In this document: piece by piece, positions 1-8,147 of the stretch
Layout of the letters: every line of letters starts with the position of its first letter
How positions within the stretch are numbered: the stretch's first letter is position 1
Origin: Acidimicrobiales bacterium
GTDB taxonomy: Bacteria > Actinomycetota > Acidimicrobiia > Acidimicrobiales > MedAcidi-G1
Reading direction: 5' to 3'
NCBI GenBank assembly: GCA_014239855.1
Contig: JAAZXY010000002.1
Span: forward strand, 90,553 to 154,552
DNA: 64,000 bases
The notes under the pieces: generated by a model
The model's input: the letters and a program-made list of their open reading frames with translations, nothing else
Told to the model about the DNA's origin: nothing
The model's database searches: none
Position numbers and translations under genes: made by a program

Positions 1-1
1 C

Positions 2-322
2 ATCGTCGGCGTGATCGAGAACATGAGTGCCTACATGGCGCCCGACGGCAGCCGCCACGAACTGTTCGGCGCCGGCGGCGGCGGTTCGCTGGCCGACCAG
101 GTGGGTGCCCCACTGCTGGGCAGCATCCCGCTCGACGGCGCGGTGGCCACGGCCGGCGACACCGGCTGCCCGGTCTCGCTGGGCGAGGGTCCGGCGGCCG
201 ACGCCTACCGGGAGATCGTGGAACGCATCGTCACCGAGGCCGCACCACCCATAGAGATGGCGGGCTGCAGCGCCCGACTGCTGGCCGCCGCCGAGGACGC
301 CCTGGACGCCGCCGGGGCCTGA
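2..322 (+). CDS. Mrp/NBP35 (ApbC) family ATP-binding Fe-S carrier, C-terminal part
   Basis: This is the 3' part of a gene that begins before the window. The first readable residues, IVGVIENMS, match the conserved segment after the Walker B region of Mrp/ApbC P-loop proteins, which carry and transfer Fe-S clusters in the cytosol. The rest shows the family's usual GGG motif and a segment like 'GAPLLGSIPLD', followed by an alanine-rich C-terminal tail of about 25 residues that looks lineage specific. The Walker A motif lies outside the window, so ATPase activity cannot be checked. The gene is convergent with fxsA, ten bases away. The family call is fairly secure, the precise role is not. Confidence 0.8.
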   Translation: MVGVIENMSAYMAPDGSRHELFGAGGGGSLADQVGAPLLGSIPLDGAVATAGDTGCPVSLGEGPAADAYREIVERIVTEAAPPIEMAGCSARLLAAAEDALDAAGA

Positions 323-331
323 CCCCGACCC

Positions 332-817
332 TCAGGCCTCTGGTTCGTCGGGGCCACCGTCCGCCGGTCCGGGTTCCCAGGAGCCGGCGTCGATGATTCC
401 GCCAGTCGAGGGATCCTCGCCCCGCCAGCCGTATCGGAAGGTGGTGCGTCCGCTGGCCATCGAACGGGTCAGCCGGCGGGTGGCCACCGCCCGCACCAAC
501 GCCCGGGTGGGCGGGAACAGCAGGGCCAGACCCACGGCATCGGTCACGAACCCCGGGGTGAGCATGAGGGCGCCGGCACCCAGCACGAGCAGGCCGTCGA
601 CGATCTCCCGTCCGGGAATCCGACCCCGGGCCGCCTCCTGCTGGGCCCGCTGCAGGATGCCCAGGCCCTCGCGACGCACGAGCCACGCCCCGACCACGCT
701 GACCAGCACCAGGAGCCCGATGGTGTTCATCACGCCGGTGGAGCCCGCCACCTGCACGATGACGGCCAACTCGACAATCGGGGTGACCACGAACACCAGG
801 AACAGGATCAGGAGCAC
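332..817 (-). CDS. fxsA: FxsA family membrane protein
   Basis: This 161-residue protein matches the FxsA family, small inner-membrane proteins named for suppressing F-plasmid exclusion of phage T7; their normal function is unknown. It has hydrophobic segments at about residues 1-20, 26-47 and 76-97. The family-typical cytoplasmic stretch (REGLGILQRAQQEAARG, then PGREIVDGLLVLGAGALMLTPGF) lies between the second and third segments. The C-terminal 45 residues are polar and poorly conserved. It ends ten bases from the convergent mrp gene and starts 69 bases from the selA start, so it is divergent from selA. Confidence 0.85.
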   Translation of the reverse strand: MLLILFLVFVVTPIVELAVIVQVAGSTGVMNTIGLLVLVSVVGAWLVRREGLGILQRAQQEAARGRIPGREIVDGLLVLGAGALMLTPGFVTDAVGLALLFPPTRALVRAVATRRLTRSMASGRTTFRYGWRGEDPSTGGIIDAGSWEPGPADGGPDEPEA

Positions 818-886
818 GGCCGCATGCTAGGGCGGCCTGTCGGGGGCAGGCGGTCGAAGGCAGGCCCCGCCTATCCTCGCGACCAC

Positions 887-2239
887 ATGACCCGCCCCTC
901 GGAGAGTTCCCCCTCAGCGACCGGCCCCCAGCCTGATCGGCCCCCCAGCGTCGACCGGCTGGCCCGGTCCCTGGTCGACATCGGCCTGCCCCACCCTCTG
1001 CTGGTCGACGCGGCACGGACCGCGGTGGCCGAGGCGGTGGCCGCCGACGATCCGGCCAGCGCCCCGATCCGGGCCCGCGAACTGGCCGAGGGCACGGCAC
1101 GGGCCCTGCTGTCCGACGTGGTCAACGCCACCGGCGTACTGCTGCACACCAACCTGGGCCGGGCCCCGTGGAGCCCGCCGGTGGGCGACGACCGCCGCTA
1201 CACCACGCTGGAGTTCGACCTGGCCAGCGGTTCACGGGGTTCCCGACAGGACCGGGCTCCGGCGCTGCTGGCCCGGGCCTGTGGCGCCGAGGCAGCCATG
1301 GTGGTCAACAACTGCGCCTCGGCGGTCCTCCTGGTGCTGGCCGCTCTGGCGGCCGGGCGGAGCGTGGCCGTGTCGCGCGGCGAGATGGTCGAGATCGGCG
1401 GCGGCTTCCGCATCCCCGACGTGATGGACCAGTCAGGTGCCCGTCTGGTCGAGGTCGGGACCACCAACCGGACCCGCATCGGTGACTTCTCGACCGCCAT
1501 CGCCGCCGGGCCCGACGTCGCCCTGACCCTGTCGGTCCACCAGTCCAACTACCGGATCGAGGGCTTCACCGAGTCGGCGTCGGTGGCCGAGTTGGCCGCT
1601 CTCGACGTGCCGGTGGTGGCCGACATCGGATCGGGGCTGCTGGATGCCGCCTGCCCGTGGTTGGCCGACGGCCCGCCCGGGTGGCTGGCTGACGAGCCCG
1701 CCGCCCGACAGACGCTGGAGGCCGGCGCGGCACTGGTCACGTTCTCGGGCGACAAGCTGCTGGGCGGACCCCAGGCCGGAATCATCGCCGGCCGGGCCGA
1801 CCTGGTCGCCGCCTGTGCCGCCCACCCGCTGGCCCGCGCCCTTCGACCGGGAAGCCTCGTGCTGCAGTCCCTCCAGGATCTGGCGCTGGCCTACCTGGCC
1901 AGGGACGGCCGGGCCATCCCGTTCTGGCGTATGGCCACTGAACCGGTCGCCGACCTGCGGGCCAGGGCGGAACGCATCGCCCCCGAACTGGTGGCCGACA
2001 CGGTGGCCGTACCCGGGGGCGGGACGCTGCCCGGCGTGGAGATCCCGTCGGCCGGCCTGGTGCTGACCGGTGACCGGGTGGCCGAGTTGCGTGCCGGTTC
2101 GCCCGCCGTGGTGGCCCGGGTGACCGATGGCGCCACGGTGCTCGACCTCCGGACCGTCCACCCCGACGATGACGACGTGGTCGCCGAGGCCATTGCCGGG
2201 CTGGCACCCGCCGCCACCCCCTCCAGCGACGGGCCCTGA
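887..2239 (+). CDS. selA: L-seryl-tRNA(Sec) selenium transferase SelA
   Basis: SelA is the PLP enzyme that converts seryl-tRNA(Sec) to selenocysteinyl-tRNA(Sec) using selenophosphate. The 450-residue product has the family's N-terminal domain, 'NATGVLLHTNLGRAP', and the PLP lysine at about residue 290 in FSGDKLLGGPQAG. The length matches the family. I chose the ATG at 887 because the conserved N-terminal region begins shortly after it; an ATG 63 bases upstream only adds a basic extension. selB follows after three bases, so the two are surely co-transcribed. No tRNA(Sec) or selD gene is visible nearby. The selenoprotein gene at 30078 is one client in this window. Confidence 0.95.
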   Translation: MTRPSESSPSATGPQPDRPPSVDRLARSLVDIGLPHPLLVDAARTAVAEAVAADDPASAPIRARELAEGTARALLSDVVNATGVLLHTNLGRAPWSPPVGDDRRYTTLEFDLASGSRGSRQDRAPALLARACGAEAAMVVNNCASAVLLVLAALAAGRSVAVSRGEMVEIGGGFRIPDVMDQSGARLVEVGTTNRTRIGDFSTAIAAGPDVALTLSVHQSNYRIEGFTESASVAELAALDVPVVADIGSGLLDAACPWLADGPPGWLADEPAARQTLEAGAALVTFSGDKLLGGPQAGIIAGRADLVAACAAHPLARALRPGSLVLQSLQDLALAYLARDGRAIPFWRMATEPVADLRARAERIAPELVADTVAVPGGGTLPGVEIPSAGLVLTGDRVAELRAGSPAVVARVTDGATVLDLRTVHPDDDDVVAEAIAGLAPAATPSSDGP

Positions 2240-2242
2240 CCG

Positions 2243-3961
2243 GTGCACGTCGTCGCCACGGCGGGCCACGTCGACCACGGCAAATCGACCCTCGTCGAGG
2301 CCCTCACCGGGACCGACCCCGACCGGTTCGCCGAGGAGAAGGCCCGGGGCCTGACCATCGACCTGGGGTTCGCGGCGACCACCCTCCCGTCAGGGGCCGC
2401 CCTCTCACTGGTCGACGTCCCCGGCCACGTGCGGTTCCTCAAGAACATGCTGGCCGGCGTGGGGGCCGTCGACGCCTGCCTGTTCGTGGTGGCGGCCACC
2501 GAGGGCTGGAAGCCCCAGTCCGAGGAACACCTCCGGATCCTGGAGCTGCTGGGCATCAGCCACGGCGTGATCGCCCTGACCAAGGTCGGTCCGGCCGACG
2601 AGGACCTGGTCGACCTGGCCCGCCTGGAGATCGCCGAACAGGTGGAGGGCACGTTCCTCGACGGGGCGCCGGTGGTGGCCACCGACGCACCGACCGGGGT
2701 GGGCCTCGACGACCTCCGGGCGGCGTTGGACGATCTCGTGGCCACCACGCCCACCGCGGTGGACCACGGTCGCCCACGCCTGTGGGTGGACCGGGCGTTC
2801 TCAGCCAGGGGAGCCGGCACCGTGGTCACCGGGACGCTGTCCGGCGGAGCCCTGCGGGTCGACGACGAGCTGGCCATCCACCCGGCGGGCACCGCGGTCC
2901 GGGTGCGATCGCTGGAGAACCACCACGCCAGCCACCTCGAGCTGCCTCCCGGCAGCCGGTGCGCGGTCAACCTCGTCGGTGCCGCCCATGACGAGGTGGT
3001 CCGGGGCGACGTCCTCGTCCGGTCCGACCAGTGGCACCACACGACGGTGATCGACGCCTCGCTCCGGGTACTGGATCGGCTCGACCATCCGGTCTCACGC
3101 CGGGGAGCCCACGTCGTCTACCTCGGCTCGGGTGAACATCCGGTGCGGATGCGGATCCTCGGTCCCGACGTGTTGGAGCCCGGGTCCGAGGGATCGGTCC
3201 GGATCCACCTCCCCCGACCGCTCCCGCTGCTACCCGGCGACCGGTTCGTCCTGCGTGAATCGGGACGATCCGAGACGGTCGGTGGTGGCGAGGTACTCGA
3301 TGTCGCCCCCACCGAAAAGGCCTCGACGGCCCGGCCCGACCGATCGGTGGATCGGGTGATCCGCGAGCGGGGCTGGGTGGACGCCGACGAGTTGGAGCGA
3401 CTGACCGGTGAACGTCGCGATCCCGATGTCGACGCCTGGGTGGTCGATCCGGGCGTACTCCACCAGACCATCGAAGGGCTCCGGGCCGCCCTCGAGGACG
3501 CGGGCCCCATGGGCCTCGAGTTGGCCGGGCTCTCACCGTTCGAGCGGGCCACCACCGGCCTGCTGGGTGAAGCGGAGATAGAAGCCGGTCGGCTGGTGAC
3601 GGTGGGGGCCGTCGATCCGCTGGCCGACCACCCGTTCGTGGCCGCCCTGGCCGCCTCGCCGTTCGTCCCTCCCGCACCCGACGGCGTCGACCGGGGTGAG
3701 TTGCGTGAGCTGGTCCGACGGGGCGACGTGATCGAGGTCGAGGGGATCTTCTACGCCGCCTCGGCCATCGGCGAGGCGGCCCGGCTGGCCGCCCGGCTGC
3801 TGGTCGACCAGCCCGACGGGTTCACCGTGTCGGCGTTCCGGGAAGCGGCGGGCAACACCCGCAAGCACGCCATGCCGTTGTTGTCCCATCTGGACGGCAC
3901 GGGTATGACCCGGCGGCGCGGCGATGTCCGGATTGCCGGCCCGCGCCTTCCCGCTCGCTGA
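2243..3961 (+). CDS. selB: Selenocysteine-specific elongation factor SelB
   Basis: SelB is the GTPase that delivers Sec-tRNA(Sec) to UGA codons marked by a SECIS hairpin. The GTG start lies three bases after selA. The G1 motif AGHVDHGKST is at residues 7-16, the G3 motif DVPGH at 58-62 and a TKVG form of the G4 motif at 113-116. Domains II-III occupy roughly residues 170-350 and the rest has the winged-helix character of the SECIS-binding C-terminus. At 572 residues it is a little shorter than the E. coli protein. The TGA stop lies inside the first unit of a 12-bp tandem repeat (3950-4009), so the exact C-terminus may differ between strains. Confidence 0.95.
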   Translation: MHVVATAGHVDHGKSTLVEALTGTDPDRFAEEKARGLTIDLGFAATTLPSGAALSLVDVPGHVRFLKNMLAGVGAVDACLFVVAATEGWKPQSEEHLRILELLGISHGVIALTKVGPADEDLVDLARLEIAEQVEGTFLDGAPVVATDAPTGVGLDDLRAALDDLVATTPTAVDHGRPRLWVDRAFSARGAGTVVTGTLSGGALRVDDELAIHPAGTAVRVRSLENHHASHLELPPGSRCAVNLVGAAHDEVVRGDVLVRSDQWHHTTVIDASLRVLDRLDHPVSRRGAHVVYLGSGEHPVRMRILGPDVLEPGSEGSVRIHLPRPLPLLPGDRFVLRESGRSETVGGGEVLDVAPTEKASTARPDRSVDRVIRERGWVDADELERLTGERRDPDVDAWVVDPGVLHQTIEGLRAALEDAGPMGLELAGLSPFERATTGLLGEAEIEAGRLVTVGAVDPLADHPFVAALAASPFVPPAPDGVDRGELRELVRRGDVIEVEGIFYAASAIGEAARLAARLLVDQPDGFTVSAFREAAGNTRKHAMPLLSHLDGTGMTRRRGDVRIAGPRLPAR

Positions 3962-4009
3962 CCCGCTCGCTGGCCCGCTCGCTGGCCCGCTCTCTGGCCC
4001 GCTCTCTGA
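3950..4009. repeat. 12-bp tandem repeat, five copies, at the selB 3' end
   Basis: Five head-to-tail copies of the 12-mer CCCGCTCGCTGR occur. Copies 4 and 5 carry CTC for CGC. The first copy contains the selB stop: the last base of copies 1 and 5 is A (TGA in the selB frame) and in copies 2-4 is G (TGG). The array sits in the convergent junction with whiB, whose stop is seven bases beyond. No inverted symmetry is seen. Confidence 0.95.
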
Positions 4010-4015
4010 TCGGGC

Positions 4016-4276
4016 TCAGTTGGCGAGCAGGACCCGACGTTCGGACTCGTTGGTCCCGCCCCAGATCCCGTGGGCCTCACCGCGGTCCACGGCGAACTCG
4101 AGGCACCGGCCGGCCACCACGCAACGGTCACAGATCGCCTTGGCCCGGAGTTCCCGGAGACGTTTCTCATCGCGGCGTTCGCCGGAGCCCGGCGGGTAGA
4201 ACACGCCAGCCTGCGGCCCCCGACACGCCGCCTTCAACTGCCACTCCCGGAAGTTGCCGTCTGTCGGCATCCGCAC
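4016..4276 (-). CDS. WhiB-family Fe-S transcriptional regulator
   Basis: This 86-residue protein belongs to the WhiB family, actinobacterial regulators that bind a redox- or NO-sensitive [4Fe-4S] cluster and usually act with a sigma factor. The four cluster cysteines are at residues 18, 49, 52 and 58 (C..., CxxC, x5, C). The family's GIWGG turn is at 70-74 and is followed by the basic ERR segment. The start could be the first ATG or the one at residue 3. It faces selB convergently across a tandem repeat. Which WhiB paralogue it is cannot be decided from sequence alone. WhiB proteins are the clearest taxonomic marker here for Actinobacteria. Confidence 0.93.
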   Translation of the reverse strand: MRMPTDGNFREWQLKAACRGPQAGVFYPPGSGERRDEKRLRELRAKAICDRCVVAGRCLEFAVDRGEAHGIWGGTNESERRVLLAN

Positions 4277-4351
4277 ACCCCCTGTGGTCCATCGGCCCGT
4301 TCGATCGGGCCGTAGATGCCGAACCTATGACGCGCGTCCCCGTCAGGACAA

Positions 4352-4393
4352 GGGTGATCTGATTGGGGTGATCTGATTGGGGTGATCTGATTG
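4352..4393. repeat. 14-bp tandem repeat, three copies
   Basis: Three exact head-to-tail copies of GGGTGATCTGATTG lie between the whiB 5' side and the 3' end of the NfeD-like gene (stop at 4413). The remainder of the 4277-4412 gap should hold the whiB promoter, but I see no convincing -35/-10 pair. Confidence 0.95.
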
Positions 4394-4412
4394 GGCCGAC
4401 CTGATGGTCGGC

Positions 4413-5714
4413 TCAGCGTCGCCGGTAGTCGCGGGCCGCACCGTCCACCGGCTCGACCTCCAACCACAGGCCGTCGACCCCGGTCACCCGGATGTCGCCA
4501 CCGGGTTCCACCGGGGTGGCCCGGTTGGTGGTGGCCCGCCACACGGCATCGCGCACCCGCACCGTGCCGTTCGGCGACAGCTCGTCCTCGGCGGTGCCTT
4601 CCTCACCGATGATCCACTCCCGTCCGATGGTCGGCGTGGAGAAGCGGGTCCGGACCATGGTCGGCATCCCGCCGACCACACCGGCCACCGTGCCCAACAG
4701 CCCGACCACCAGGGTGATCCACGAGAAGGACTGGCCTTCGAAGAGGAACACCGAGCCGACAACCAGGGCGATCGTGCCGATGATCGACCACAGGCGCGGT
4801 ACACCGGCCTGAACGTCGATGGCGAAGCCCACGAAGGCGAACACGAGCACGCCCACCGCCCATGCCCGGGCCGGCAGGACGCCCAGGCCGTAGGTCGACA
4901 GGAGGAAGCATCCGGCACCGATGACACCGGCGATGCCCACGCCCGCCGTGTACAGCTCGAAGACCAGCAGCCCCAGACCGATCAGCAGCAGCAGGTAGGC
5001 CACCGCCGGACTGGCCACCGTGTGGAAGAACTGGGCCACCACGTCGAGTTGGCGGAAGCGGGTCGGGGTGACGGGCTGGATTGACGGGCCGTCGTCGCCG
5101 TCGACCGTCCGGACCTCGAATCCGGGCACCCCCACCAGCTGTTCCAGGAGCACGGGAGCGGGACGGGCCAGACCGCGTTCGATGGCCTCGTCGTAACCCA
5201 CGGCCCGGTCCACCAGATCGGTGTTAGCGGGCAGACCGAACGGCAGGCCGAAGCCGTCACCCAGGACGGGTTCGCCCAAGGCTCCGAGGTGGGCGCCGGG
5301 CGCGATGCCGACGTCATCACCGAGGGCCACCAGCCGGGCCATCGGCCCGGTGGCCTCGGCACCCGACGGTCCGACCCAGAACGAGACGGGGACCGGTGCG
5401 GCCACGATCAGTTCAGCCAGACGGACCAGTTCGGCGTCGTCGACCACCGAGGTGGTGCTGTCGACCTGGAAGACCACGGCGACCGTCTCGACCGGGTCGA
5501 GGGACTGGAGGACGTCGGCCAGCATGTCGACCAGCACCGGATCCAGGAAGCCCTGGACCTCCACCACGTCGACCACGGCCGGCGGGGTGTGCACCTCGCC
5601 CTCGTGTTCGGAATGGGCCATGGCGGCTGGTGCACCGAGGCCCACGAGGGCTGTCACGACCAGCAGGCCGGCCACCACACGGCGGATGACGGGGAGGGAA
5701 GGGGTGAGGTGCAT
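4413..5714 (-). CDS. NfeD-like membrane protein with degenerate ClpP/SDH-like N-terminal domain
   Basis: The 433-residue product starts with a signal peptide (cleavage likely after AMA at residue 33). A region of about 200 residues follows that resembles the ClpP-class serine protease domain of long NfeD proteins. Then come four or more membrane segments (about residues 235-350) and a C-terminal soluble OB-fold-like domain (about 365-433; 'GEEGTAEDELSPNGTVRV'). Long NfeD proteins partner SPFH/stomatin proteins in membrane quality control, but no stomatin gene is adjacent. The protease region is divergent and I cannot identify a catalytic Ser/Lys pair, so activity is doubtful. The ATG at 5714 is chosen because it opens the signal peptide. 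Confidence 0.8.
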   Translation of the reverse strand: MHLTPSLPVIRRVVAGLLVVTALVGLGAPAAMAHSEHEGEVHTPPAVVDVVEVQGFLDPVLVDMLADVLQSLDPVETVAVVFQVDSTTSVVDDAELVRLAELIVAAPVPVSFWVGPSGAEATGPMARLVALGDDVGIAPGAHLGALGEPVLGDGFGLPFGLPANTDLVDRAVGYDEAIERGLARPAPVLLEQLVGVPGFEVRTVDGDDGPSIQPVTPTRFRQLDVVAQFFHTVASPAVAYLLLLIGLGLLVFELYTAGVGIAGVIGAGCFLLSTYGLGVLPARAWAVGVLVFAFVGFAIDVQAGVPRLWSIIGTIALVVGSVFLFEGQSFSWITLVVGLLGTVAGVVGGMPTMVRTRFSTPTIGREWIIGEEGTAEDELSPNGTVRVRDAVWRATTNRATPVEPGGDIRVTGVDGLWLEVEPVDGAARDYRRR

Positions 5715-5811
5715 CACGGAGCGGGGAGAGAGAAAAAGGTCAGTGGCGGAAGGACCGTACGGGCCCGACCGACGGCCAAGCCTAGGAGCCCTGAACCGGT
5801 GACGGTTCGGG

Positions 5812-6156
5812 TCAGACGCCCGCTTCGCCGAGGGCCAGCGCGGCCTCCTCGACGGTCTCACGCACCGGCACGATCCGATCGAAGCCCGTGGTGTGCAGCA
5901 GTCGGGTCAGCGCCGGGCGGTTGCAGGCCACGGCCACGTCGCCGTCGTTCTCCCGGGCCCGCCGGATGCCGCCGATGAGCGCACCGAGACCGGCCGAATC
6001 CATGAACGGCACGTCGGAGAGGTCGACCAGGATGAAGGCCTCGACGGCCAGATCGGTCAACGACTCGCGGAACTGGGCCACCGTGTAGGCGTCGAGTTCG
6101 CCGGCGGGTCGGCACAGGACGTAGCCATCGTGTCGTTCGACCGTGATCTCGAGCAT
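5812..6156 (-). CDS. STAS-domain protein, anti-sigma factor antagonist type
   Basis: This 114-residue single STAS domain has the FMDSAGLGAL motif. Ser54 is the residue that SpoIIAA-type antagonists have phosphorylated by a kinase anti-sigma factor. Such proteins release a sigma factor by binding its anti-sigma kinase. An AGGAGG ribosome site stands eight bases before the ATG at 6156. No anti-sigma kinase or sigma factor gene is adjacent, so the partner is elsewhere. It is divergent from the receiver-domain gene at 6265, with about 108 bases between that should hold both promoters. Confidence 0.88.
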   Translation of the reverse strand: MLEITVERHDGYVLCRPAGELDAYTVAQFRESLTDLAVEAFILVDLSDVPFMDSAGLGALIGGIRRARENDGDVAVACNRPALTRLLHTTGFDRIVPVRETVEEAALALGEAGV

Positions 6157-6264
6157 CGGGGTCGCCTCCTGACCGGTTCGACGTGCGTGGAGGCACGTCT
6201 GTTGGGGGAAACGTAGTCGGCCGACGGCGGCAACGGTCACCGACCCCCCGGTACGCTCCGGCCC

Positions 6265-6660
6265 ATGAGCGAGACCCCTGCATCGGCAACTGGCCTCTCC
6301 ACGGTGCTGGTGGCCACCGACGCCGACCACGTCCACGACGAGGTGGACGCGGCTCTGGGCGGCGACCACACGGTGGTCCGGGTGCACGCCGGGGCCGAGG
6401 TGTTGGCCGCGGTGGCCGCCCACCAGCCGGCGCTGGTGGTGCTCGACCTCCAGATCGGCAACATGGGCGGGATGGCCACCTGTATGGACCTACGCCTCGA
6501 ACAGCGGGCCGACCGGATTCCCATGCAGCGGATCGTGATGCTCCTGGACCGTGACGCGGACGTGTTCCTGGCCCAGCGGGCCGAGGCCGACGCCTGGATG
6601 GTCAAGCCGGTCGACGCGCTGGTCCTCCGACGCACCGCCCGCGACGCACTGGTGGCCTGA
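6265..6660 (+). CDS. Stand-alone response-regulator receiver domain
   Basis: The 131-residue protein has a CheY-like fold and no output domain. The acidic pair is at residues 20-21 (TDAD), the phospho-accepting Asp61 follows the VVLDL strand, and Lys114 is in the MVKPVDA segment. The position that is usually Ser/Thr at the end of beta-4 is not Ser/Thr here (VMLLDRD), so the switch mechanism may be altered. No histidine kinase is nearby. Its proximity to the STAS gene suggests a partner-switching or phosphorelay link, but that is only inference. Confidence 0.8.
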   Translation: MSETPASATGLSTVLVATDADHVHDEVDAALGGDHTVVRVHAGAEVLAAVAAHQPALVVLDLQIGNMGGMATCMDLRLEQRADRIPMQRIVMLLDRDADVFLAQRAEADAWMVKPVDALVLRRTARDALVA

Positions 6661-6703
6661 CCCGCCGGTCCCCGTAGGGCGCCGGTACCCTTGCCCGCTG
6701 AAT

Positions 6704-6780
6704 CGGGTAGTGGCGCAGCTTGGTAGCGCGCCTCGTTCGGGACGAGGAGGTCGTGGGTTCAAATCCCGCCTACCCGACCA
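6704..6780 (+). tRNA. tRNA-Pro (anticodon CGG)
   Basis: A 77-base cloverleaf with 7-bp acceptor CGGGTAG/CTACCCG, anticodon stem CCTCG/CGAGG with loop TTCGGGA (anticodon CGG), T-arm GTGGGTTCAAATCCCGC, discriminator A and an encoded CCA end. Confidence 0.97.
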
Positions 6781-6817
6781 GTCCAATAAGGGGCGTCAGC
6801 CCATCAGGAGGAATCCA

Positions 6818-7009
6818 ATGGCCACCTACACCTGCGCTTCATGCGGAATGTCCGTCAACGCCACCTGTGGAGCGTGCGACGCTCCGCTGGTGAACGCCAC
6901 CCTGACCAAGGACGACGGATCGACCGTGCAGGTCTCCAAGTGCCCCAACGACCACGGGAAGATCAAGTCCCCGCTGTGCTGTGGCGCCGACATGGCGTGC
7001 GCGCTCTGA
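6818..7009 (+). CDS. Cysteine-rich microprotein, probable metal-binding
   Basis: This 63-residue protein starts 37 bases after the tRNA-Pro, with a strong AGGAGG site six bases before the ATG. Its cysteines fall in the order CASCG, CGAC, a lone Cys in SKCPNDHG, then CC and a final C near the end (CCGADMACAL). Two CxxC pairs plus a late CC suggest a zinc or Fe-S site, or a metallothionein-like role. The middle (LTKDDGSTVQVSKCPNDHGK) resembles a small beta hairpin as in zinc ribbons. I do not recognise a named family. The good ribosome site and compact codon use support a real gene. Confidence 0.75.
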   Translation: MATYTCASCGMSVNATCGACDAPLVNATLTKDDGSTVQVSKCPNDHGKIKSPLCCGADMACAL

Positions 7010-7028
7010 TCTGACTCTGGATTCTGAC

Positions 7029-7049
7029 CGGCCCTGACGGGTCGGGCCG
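7029..7049. terminator. Possible bidirectional hairpin between convergent genes
   Basis: CGGCCC pairs with GGGCCG around a nine-base loop between the microprotein and methyltransferase stops. No clear T-run follows on either strand, so terminator function is only suggested by position. Confidence 0.3.
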
Positions 7050-7070
7050 ATTCCTGGTCGGTACCGCCGA

Positions 7071-7727
7071 TCAGCAGAGACGGAACACGGCCACCGGCGA
7101 CGTCAGGTCCACGTTGGGCCCCGCTCCGTAGGTGGCCACCCGACGGACGGTCGGTTCGGTGATGGTTCCGGCGACCACGTCGGCGGCGAACCGGGCCTCG
7201 AACCCGTGGGCCGTGAAGTGGTCGGGGTTGATCCCGATGGCGAACAACGCCCCGGGCCGGGCGATGCGGTACAGCTCATCGAACGCTTCGGGCCCCACAT
7301 GGCCATGGGTGAACGTGCCACAACTGGTGATGGCCCCGTAGGAGCCGTCGGCCAGGGGCAGCACGTCGGTCAGGTCGCCCACGTGAAGGTCCGCGTAGGT
7401 GGGGTCGCCCGAGGCCGTGCACTTGGTGCGGGCCTGATCGATCATCTCCGGCGACAGGTCCAGCCCGTCCAGCGGTGACGGGCAGCGGGGATCGGCCCGC
7501 AGCGCCTCGCCGACCAGACCGGTGCCACAACCCACGTCGAGCACCGGTCCGTCGTCGGGACCCGCCTCGTCGAGGAACGCGCCAGCCACCCCGAGGTGGT
7601 ACCGGTAGGCGTTGTCGGTGATGAACCCCGACTCGTAGGTGTCGGCCCACCGGGCGTAGAGGTCCCGGTTGTCGTCCGGCGTCTCGACCGCGTAGGCGTC
7701 ACCCAGGTCGAAGTCACCATCTCCCAC
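7071..7727 (-). CDS. Class I SAM-dependent methyltransferase
   Basis: The 218-residue protein has the class I methyltransferase motif I VLDVGCGTG (residues 62-70), an acidic residue after motif II (LDLSPEMID) and a motif IV region (SCGTFTHGHVG). It resembles the Methyltransf_11/25 families. The substrate is unknown. The GTG at 7727 is preferred because an AGGAGG site precedes it by about seven bases; the frame stays open for another 21 codons without a better site. It stands alone, convergent with the upstream microprotein gene. Confidence 0.82.
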   Translation of the reverse strand: MGDGDFDLGDAYAVETPDDNRDLYARWADTYESGFITDNAYRYHLGVAGAFLDEAGPDDGPVLDVGCGTGLVGEALRADPRCPSPLDGLDLSPEMIDQARTKCTASGDPTYADLHVGDLTDVLPLADGSYGAITSCGTFTHGHVGPEAFDELYRIARPGALFAIGINPDHFTAHGFEARFAADVVAGTITEPTVRRVATYGAGPNVDLTSPVAVFRLC

Positions 7728-7846
7728 GGGTCCACCTCCTCTCGGATCGACCGTCGGGCACGAATGTTCCCGGCAGGCGCGAGGGCGCAAGGTCTATCGG
7801 AGGGTCCAGGGCGACACAAGGCCAACCTTGCTGCCCAAAACGCGAC

Positions 7847-7872
7847 GGAGCCGGGGCGCTGGCCCCGGCTCC
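7847..7872 (-). terminator. Hairpin terminator downstream of the 7908-8147 gene
   Basis: An 11-bp perfect stem (GGAGCCGGGGC / GCCCCGGCTCC) with a four-base loop lies just past the stop of the minus-strand gene. On that strand a TTTT run follows six bases later. Confidence 0.55.
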
Positions 7873-7907
7873 GGTTCGCGTACTGCTGCGCCCTGAAGGA
7901 CGCTCGA

Positions 7908-8147
7908 TCAGGCAGCCAGATCGAAGTCGGTGGTGTCCCGGCTGACCTCGGTGTCGGCCGCCCGGTGAACCGGCGGGACCGGACGCTGGCGGTCGGCCAC
8001 CATCTGCTCGCCGACGGCCATCATCGTGCGGACGGCACGGTCGCTGGCCCCCGCGAAGTGGCCGTAGCCGGCCGCCTGGTTCAGGGCCAGAAAGAGGTCC
8101 TGCTGGGGGTGCCGGAGGTTGTGGAATGAACGGTTGCTGGAACGCAT
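7908..8147 (-). CDS. Small hypothetical protein, 79 residues
   Basis: The product starts MRSSNRSFHNLRHPQQDL and has a central amphipathic segment (LFLALNQAAGYGHFAGASDRAVRTMMAVGEQMV), then a Pro/Arg-rich and acidic tail. No signal peptide, cysteine or known motif is seen, and I do not recognise a family. The ATG at 8147 has only a weak purine-rich site (AAGAGCAAGAG) before it. A well-formed hairpin lies after the stop, which supports expression. The frame is open for another 40 codons upstream, with an alternative ATG at 8267, but that extension looks low-complexity. Confidence 0.5.
   Translation of the reverse strand: MRSSNRSFHNLRHPQQDLFLALNQAAGYGHFAGASDRAVRTMMAVGEQMVADRQRPVPPVHRAADTEVSRDTTDFDLAA

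Noticed and set aside
3959..4009. SelB as a selenoprotein by readthrough of its TGA
   Set aside because: The following bases are only a simple repeat with no hairpin like a SECIS, and the extension is low-complexity.
4350..4396. Operator for WhiB or NfeD at the 14-bp repeat
   Set aside because: Direct repeats without inverted symmetry, at the 3' side of nfeD; the class of such repeats elsewhere argues against a specific operator.
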